Positions 59,566-64,000 of a stretch of 64,000 nucleotides of DNA are shown piece by piece. The stretch covers positions 248,001 through 312,000 of the forward strand of contig NZ_JALGRP010000004.1 in NCBI RefSeq assembly GCF_022815605.1, given 5' to 3'. The translations under genes and the position numbers were made by a program. The notes below the pieces were generated by a model, which was not told the DNA's origin, searched no databases, and saw nothing but the letters and a program-made list of their open reading frames with translations. The stretch is from Microbacterium sp. VKM Ac-2923 (GTDB taxonomy: Bacteria; Actinomycetota; Actinomycetes; Actinomycetales; Microbacteriaceae). The first letter of the stretch is position 1. Each line of letters begins with the position of its first letter.

Positions 59566-60210
59566 TCATCTCGCGGGCGGCCCGCTGCGCAGGGAATGGG
59601 CGATGGCGCGGAGGGCATCGGGTGACATCTGGCCGAGCGCGCGGAACTGGATGCTGCTGGCCCCGGCGGCGCGCATGGCCTCGCGAAGGTCGAGCTCGGC
59701 ATCCGTCCGCTCCGTCACCGCCTCGTCGGTGTGGTCGGTGAGGTACTCGGTGGGCACGTCGGCCCAGTGCGTGATGAGCCGCAGCACCTCTTCGTCGAGG
59801 ACGACGGTCGAGGTCTCGGCGGAGAGGAGACTGCTCGCACCGCGAGCGAGGAACGGATCGATGTCGGCGAGGTGCTGCAGGAGTTCGTCCTCGGTGGCGG
59901 CGTGGCTCTCGACCAGTCGGCGCACGCGCGCGGCCAGGGGAGCAGCAGGAACCCGGATCTCGATGCGCGCGGACGCCTCGGGACTCGCGACCTCTTCGGG
60001 GGTGACGCCGAGGGCGGCGGCGAGGGCTTCGATGTCGTTGGTGTTGTAGGGCAGCGAGAATCCGGCGCGGGACTGGTAGTAGCTCTTCGTCATCCCGGCG
60101 CGCTGAAGCAACTCGCCGACGGTGAGCCCTCTCGCCCTCCGCAGGCGGTCCACATTCGCCACCACTCGACGGGAGTACCGGGAGGGTGGTCCGACGGCGC
60201 CGCGACCCAC
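59566..60210 (-). CDS. XRE-family regulator with long C-terminal domain
   Basis: A 214-residue protein. The helix-turn-helix spans LRRARGLTVGELLQRAGMTKSYYQ and YNTNDIEALAAALGVTPEEV (residues about 22-72). The C-terminal 140 residues include RVRRLVESHAATEDELLQHL and a segment EAMRAAGASSIQFRALGQMSP that could be the cleavage or dimer region. The GTG start at 60210 lies six bases after TACGAT (60217-60222 on the plus strand as ATCGTA), so the mRNA is leaderless. It is the first gene of the four-gene module and probably represses it. Confidence 0.82.
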   Translation of the reverse strand: MGRGAVGPPSRYSRRVVANVDRLRRARGLTVGELLQRAGMTKSYYQSRAGFSLPYNTNDIEALAAALGVTPEEVASPEASARIEIRVPAAPLAARVRRLVESHAATEDELLQHLADIDPFLARGASSLLSAETSTVVLDEEVLRLITHWADVPTEYLTDHTDEAVTERTDAELDLREAMRAAGASSIQFRALGQMSPDALRAIAHSLRSGPPAR

Positions 60211-60244
60211 ATTCCGATCGTAGACGACCCGCCTCGACGGATGG

Positions 60245-60279
60245 TCGTAATTACCGACTCGTTAGGGTGCTATTTACGA
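60245..60279. promoter_or_regulatory. AT-rich dyad upstream of the XRE gene
   Basis: TCGTAATTA (60245-60253) and TATTTACGA (60271-60279) are inverted copies matching at 8 of 9 positions, 26 bp centre to centre. The 40-bp stretch is markedly AT-rich for this genome. It lies 25-70 bases upstream of the leaderless start and is a good candidate operator for the XRE protein. Confidence 0.55.
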
Positions 60280-60440
60280 TTTCCTGTGCTTGGATGGATC
60301 GAGACCGCGGGCGAGGTGGACGTGGGGGACCCTCGCCCGCGGGTCGGGCGCACCGCCGCTCGGCCATCACCGGCGGGCGCGGCGGCATTGGGGGGCGTCG
60401 CGCTCGCCCCTCGCGGACGCCACCCGCCTCGGTCGCCCGC

Positions 60441-62093
60441 TCAGGCGATCCGTCGCTCCCCCGGCCGGATGACACGCCACCAGCGATATCCATAGCCGTC
60501 GAGCGTCACCTCGAAGCCTCCGTTGCCCAGCTCCTCCGCCCCGACGGCGTCATCGAGCAGGTTCACGACGCTCCACCCCACGGCATCCGCCCCGTCGATC
60601 TCGAGGCGGAACGTGCGACCGTCGGGCGCGAAGTTGTGCGCCGCGACGAACATGCCGAGCTCGCTGGTGACGGAGTGAGCGAGCACGCACGTATGGGGTT
60701 GTTCCAGGATGCCGAACTCCCCCCACCCGATCTCGGGCGAGGCGCGGTAGTGACGCACGAGGTTCTGCACGAAGCGGAGCATCGAGTCGGGATCGTGCCG
60801 CTGCTGCGCCACGTTGACGTGCTGCGGGCCGAAGCCACCCGGGACGATGTCGGCGATGAGCTCGTCGGCCGTCGAGAAGCCGGCATCCGGTGCGCCCGTC
60901 CACTGCATCGGCGTGCGGACGGCGGCACGGCTGCCCTCGATCTCGGGGTTCTCGCCCATACCGATCTCCTCGCCGTAGTAGAGCACCGGAGCTCCCGGCA
61001 GCGAGAAGATGAGGCTGTAGACCATGCGGATGCGGCGCGGGTCGCCCTCCAGCATCGACGGTAGGCGGCGGGTGATCCCGCGCCCGTGGATGCGCTGCCC
61101 CTCCTCGGGCGCGAAGGCGTCGAACACCTCGTCGCGCTCGGCCTCGCTGAGCTGGTCGAGGGTCAGTTCGTCGTGGTTGCGGACGAAGTTTCCCCACTGG
61201 TTGCCGCGGGCGATCTCGGGCCGTGATTCGAGCGCCTCGCGCAGCGGCGTGACGTCGTGTCGCGCGAGGGACAGGTACAGACGCTGGTTGGCGACGAAGT
61301 CGAACTGCATCGTGAGCTCGTCGCCGTCGGCGTCGCCGAAGAAGCGCATCTGCTCGTCGTAGGGCAGGTTCACCTCGCCGAGCATCATCGCGTGGCCGCT
61401 GCGCCGAGAGACGTACCCGCGCAGCTCCCGCAGGAACTCGTGCTCGGGGCCGTCGTCCCCGTCGATGACGAACGGCACGGCATCCACCCGGAACCCGTCG
61501 ATCCCGAGCTCGAGCCAGAATCCGATGACCTTGGCGATCTCTTCCCGTACCTCGGGGTGGTCGGTGGCGAGGTCGGGCTGGTGCCGGTAGAACGAGTGCT
61601 TGTAGTACTGCCCGGCGGTGTCGTCGAAGAACCAGACGCCGTCCTCCACGTCGGGGAACATGCTCGCCGGGGCATCCGCCGGCACGTCGTCGCGCCACTG
61701 GTAGAAGTGGCGGTAACGGCTGTCGCGACTCTTCCGCGCCTCCTGGAACCATGGGTGCTGGTCCGAGGTGTGGTTCACCACCAGGTCGACGATGACACGC
61801 ATGCCGCGGTCATGCGCCGTGCGCAGCACCTCGACCATGTCGCCGAGGGAGCCGTAGCGCGGATCGACGCCGTAGTAGTCCTCGATGTCGTAGCCGTTGT
61901 CTCGCTGCGGCGACGGATAGAACGGGGCGAGCCACAGACACGTCACGCCGAGCTCGGCCAGGTGGTCGAGCCGCTGCGCGAGGCCCCGCAGGTCGCCGAC
62001 GCCGTCGTCATCGGCATCCAGGTAGGTCTTGAGGTCGAGGTTGTAGAAGACCGCGGTCTTCCACCACAGGTCGCTGGTGTCGGTGAGCCTCAT
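60441..62093 (-). CDS. GH13 alpha-glucosidase/trehalose-synthase-like enzyme
   Basis: A 550-residue GH13 (alpha-amylase superfamily) enzyme. Conserved regions: VIVDLVVNHTSDQHPWF (region I), GFRVDAVPF (nucleophile aspartate, region II), MMLGEVN (acid glutamate, region III) and VRNHDEL (region IV, aspartate). WWKTAVFYNLDLKTYLDADDDG and DIEDYYGVDPRYGSLGD resemble TreS, which interconverts maltose and trehalose, but ordinary TreS has a longer maltokinase-linked C-terminus in some actinobacteria. A role in trehalose or alpha-glucan metabolism is likely. ATG 62093 is the start of homology. Confidence 0.87.
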   Translation of the reverse strand: MRLTDTSDLWWKTAVFYNLDLKTYLDADDDGVGDLRGLAQRLDHLAELGVTCLWLAPFYPSPQRDNGYDIEDYYGVDPRYGSLGDMVEVLRTAHDRGMRVIVDLVVNHTSDQHPWFQEARKSRDSRYRHFYQWRDDVPADAPASMFPDVEDGVWFFDDTAGQYYKHSFYRHQPDLATDHPEVREEIAKVIGFWLELGIDGFRVDAVPFVIDGDDGPEHEFLRELRGYVSRRSGHAMMLGEVNLPYDEQMRFFGDADGDELTMQFDFVANQRLYLSLARHDVTPLREALESRPEIARGNQWGNFVRNHDELTLDQLSEAERDEVFDAFAPEEGQRIHGRGITRRLPSMLEGDPRRIRMVYSLIFSLPGAPVLYYGEEIGMGENPEIEGSRAAVRTPMQWTGAPDAGFSTADELIADIVPGGFGPQHVNVAQQRHDPDSMLRFVQNLVRHYRASPEIGWGEFGILEQPHTCVLAHSVTSELGMFVAAHNFAPDGRTFRLEIDGADAVGWSVVNLLDDAVGAEELGNGGFEVTLDGYGYRWWRVIRPGERRIA

Positions 62094-62258
62094 GCCGTCA
62101 CCCCCGTCGGGGCGTCGCGGCGGCGCGGAGCGTGCGGGAAGGTCGTCATCGGAGCCCTCTTCTCGGGAGCGGTGGCGGCTGGTCCCCTCCGTTCTATCCG
62201 GCGCACCTGATCGCGCGCGGGCTCTTGCCTCGGCCGGGACGATGTGCGTCACGACAGA

Positions 62259-62332
62259 GGTCCCTGAGCCCGTCGGAGGGATTGACCCCATGCCCCACCG
62301 CAGCAGAGGTCCCTGAGCCCGTCGAAGGGACC
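62259..62332. repeat. Two TGAGCC-type palindromic repeats
   Basis: GGTCCCTGAGCCCGTCGGAG (62259-62278, continuing GGA) and a more complete copy at 62308-62332 starting GGTCCCTGAGCCCGTCGAAG and ending GGGACC. They are directly repeated with period 49 and lie between the LacI gene end and the GH13 gene start. Confidence 0.8.
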
Positions 62333-62355
62333 GGGACGCACGGTTCGACCGCGCG

Positions 62356-63336
62356 TCAGAGGCGGCAGGACTCCCGCTCGACCAGCGACACGTCGATGAC
62401 CGTGACCTCGTCGAGGCCGAGACCGGCGTCGGGTTCGAGCCGCGCGAACACCCGCTCGGCGGCGAGCGCGCCGATGCGGCGGGGGTCCTGGTCGATCACG
62501 GTGACGGCGGGGCTGAGCGTGTCGGCCATGGGGAAGTCGCCGAAGCCGACGAACGGCAAGGGGTTGCCGCGCAGCACGTGCGCGAGCGCCATCGACGAGC
62601 GGGCGTTCGCCGAGAAGATCGCGGTGGGCGGTTCGTCGAGCGCGCGGAGGGTTTCGAGAGCGGATGCCGCGGACTCGCGGTCGGACACCTGCGAGGCCAC
62701 GAGACGCTCGTCGATCTCGACCCCGGCTTCGCGGAGGGCTCGGCGCCAGCCCTCGACGCGCTTGGTCTCGGTGGAGAGGTGGACCATATCGCCGAGGTAG
62801 GCGATGCGTCGGTGCCCGTGCGAGAGCAGGTGGCCGGTGGCGAGGTGGGCGCCGGCCTCGTCGTTCTCGGTGAAGGTGTCGGTCGTGAGCCCCGCGGGGG
62901 CGCGGTCGACGAAGACGATGGGGGTGTGCCCGCGCCACCGCTCGAGCCACGAGTGGTCGGTGCCGACGGGGGCGATGACGAGCCCGGTGAGCTGGCGGCC
63001 CAGGAGCGATTCGAGGGCTGCCCGCTCGTCGGCGGGGTTCTCGCCGAGGCTCGTGACGAGGGTGGACAGGCCGTGGCGTCGCGCGGTGTCCTCGACGCTG
63101 CGGGCGATGGCGGCGAAGAAGGGGTCGACGACGTCGGGCACGGCCACGCCGATGACGGAGGCGCGACCCGCGCGGAACGTGGTCGCCAGGGCGTTGGGCA
63201 CGTAGTTGAGCTCGCGCATCGCGGCCTCGACGATCGCCCGGGTGTCGGGCAGCACGTGGGGGTCGTCGTTGAAGACCCGCGAGACGGTCTTCGTACTCAC
63301 ACCCGCGCGCTGGGCGACGTCGCGCATCGTCGTCAC
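62356..63336 (-). CDS. LacI-family transcriptional regulator
   Basis: A 326-residue repressor. The N-terminal helix-turn-helix is MRDVAQRAGVSTKTVSRVFN with the hinge helix region ALATTFRAGRASVIGVAV; the periplasmic-binding-like core has VPDVVDPFFAAIARSVED, FVDRAPAG and VGFGDFPMADTLSPAVTVIDQ. It probably responds to a sugar and controls a nearby carbohydrate locus, possibly the aldolase-containing cluster that begins at the window edge or the GH13 gene downstream. GTG 63336 follows GGAGGTG and is the best start. Confidence 0.9.
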   Translation of the reverse strand: MTTMRDVAQRAGVSTKTVSRVFNDDPHVLPDTRAIVEAAMRELNYVPNALATTFRAGRASVIGVAVPDVVDPFFAAIARSVEDTARRHGLSTLVTSLGENPADERAALESLLGRQLTGLVIAPVGTDHSWLERWRGHTPIVFVDRAPAGLTTDTFTENDEAGAHLATGHLLSHGHRRIAYLGDMVHLSTETKRVEGWRRALREAGVEIDERLVASQVSDRESAASALETLRALDEPPTAIFSANARSSMALAHVLRGNPLPFVGFGDFPMADTLSPAVTVIDQDPRRIGALAAERVFARLEPDAGLGLDEVTVIDVSLVERESCRL

Positions 63337-63668
63337 GAGGCACCTCCGGGATGTGGGCGAGTGGCGGCTTCGACGTGCAACCCTATCCGCCGGGGAGGGG
63401 ATGCCACCGCCGCGCGCTCTGCGCGGAGGACCGCCGGACGCCGGGCTCCGACGGGCGTCGACAGCCCGCCGGCCCGCGCCCGACACCGATCCCCGGCGAA
63501 CGCGAGCGCCGCCTCCCGCGCGACGGTCGCCCGTGCGTCATCCGTCCGCCGCGGAGTGGGGGATGTGCCCGCCCGCCCGGCACCGCGGCATCCGTCCTCC
63601 GCGTGCACCCGCGGGCGGATGCCGGACGCGGTCATGGACGTACCCGGCGCCGGGCGGTCGAGCTCATC
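63337..63668. other. 332-bp intergenic region, no feature recognised
   Basis: The gap between the LacI start and the aldolase-like stop, both minus strand. It is uniformly GC-rich; open frames across it are arginine-rich and unlike neighbours. A CATCCGTCC run recurs but I see no convincing promoter dyad or hairpin. It must contain the lacI promoter. Confidence 0.5.
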
Positions 63669-64000
63669 TCAGCGGCCGTCGACGGCGTCGGCGAGTTCGC
63701 GCAGGCGCGGCAGGGCGCGGCCCGAGAGCAGCTCCTCGCGGCGACCGGCATCGATCGAGAGGCTGTCCTTCCACAGCGACCGGCCGGCCATCGCGCCCGA
63801 GGCACCGTTCGCGACAGCGGTGCGCACCTGCTCGATGAAGGTCTCGTGGTCGACACCGGCCGACAGCACGGCCCACGGCACGCCCTGGGCGACCTCGGTC
63901 ACGCGGGCGCTGGCCTCGGCCGAGCCCGGGTACTGGAGCTTGAGGATCTTGGAGCCGCACGCGACGGCGAGGGCGGCGCCGTCGACGACGAGGTCGGCGA
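63669..64000 (-). CDS. C-terminal part of a class I aldolase-like protein (Cgl0159/LacD-like), cut by window end
   Basis: About 110 C-terminal residues are visible; the reading frame is open through the window edge. The segment begins ADLVVDGAALAVACGSKILK and continues LQYPGSAEASARVTEVAQ, then PWAVLSAGVDHETFIEQV and ASGAMAGRSLWKDSL. The lysine in SKILKLQYPGS is at the Schiff-base strand of the (beta/alpha)8 aldolases of the Cgl0159 and tagatose-bisphosphate aldolase groups. In corynebacteria the former lies in myo-inositol clusters, so inositol genes may follow outside the window. This is inference from a partial protein. Confidence 0.6.
   Translation of the reverse strand, partial: ADLVVDGAALAVACGSKILKLQYPGSAEASARVTEVAQGVPWAVLSAGVDHETFIEQVRTAVANGASGAMAGRSLWKDSLSIDAGRREELLSGRALPRLRELADAVDGR

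Noticed and set aside
59082..60210. ICE or prophage immunity region based on the XRE/ImmA pair
   Set aside because: No integrase, excisionase, conjugation or phage structural genes lie within the window; the neighbours are a membrane protein, a hydrolase and carbohydrate genes.
63333..63635. A 100-residue open frame upstream of lacI
   Set aside because: Arginine/alanine-rich, no ribosome site, overlaps the lacI start, and no family-like sequence.

Overview
The window reads as a chromosomal segment of a high-GC actinobacterium, most likely Microbacteriaceae and probably close to Microbacterium. The base composition looks about 70% GC, third codon positions are almost always G or C, GTG starts and stop/start overlaps are common, and the heptamer GGATGCC/GGCATCC recurs on both strands. 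I recognise no phage, insertion sequence, integrase, conjugation gene or CRISPR array. The genus is an inference; the gene calls rest on motifs read directly.

Region 1 (1-11 kb) is housekeeping: siderophore reductase, acetyltransferase, a divergent MerR/DUF4188 pair around a 38-bp palindrome, sulfurtransferase, amine oxidase, HAD phosphatase, L-serine ammonia-lyase and tRNA-Arg(ACG). It also holds two near-identical intergenic elements (about 7.7 and 8.6 kb), each with a conserved promoter and a strong terminator, flanking a histidine-phosphatase gene. They look like twin small RNAs.

Region 2 (11.2-22.7 kb) is the most unusual locus. One minus-strand series encodes a SorC-type regulator, an FGGY sugar kinase, a ribose/fructose-class ABC transporter, a complete private E1 (alpha-beta fusion)/E2/E3 2-oxo-acid or acetoin-type dehydrogenase complex, and a fructose-6-phosphate-aldolase-like transaldolase. 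Operator-like repeats lie at the regulator and kinase promoters. It looks like a catabolic route that ends in an acyl-CoA from an unknown sugar-like substrate.

Region 3 (22.8-41.7 kb) is mixed: small hypotheticals, enoyl-CoA hydratase, DUF4383/DUF2236/DUF1992 proteins, a C4-dicarboxylate symporter overlapping a CitE-like gene and facing a DctS/DctR-type two-component system, alanine dehydrogenase divergent from an Lrp-type regulator, homocysteine methyltransferase with MarR, a dGTPase-like HD protein, a PRISE-like reductase and several unknowns.

Region 4 (41.9-56.8 kb) is a pentose/polyol island: xylB, xylA, a VapBC toxin-antitoxin pair, a ROK repressor, an alditol oxidase, an L-xylulose-reductase-like SDR, and an operon of kinase, single-domain ABC ATPase, permease, binding protein and mannitol-type dehydrogenase. 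Region 5 (57-64 kb) holds an XRE/ImmA-like peptidase/membrane protein/hydrolase module, a GH13 trehalose-synthase-like enzyme, a LacI regulator and the end of a class I aldolase-like gene cut by the window edge.

Intergenic DNA is rich in repeats: three tandem 128-bp units with internal inverted repeats, an 8-bp minisatellite, 40-bp tandem repeats and several dispersed palindrome families.
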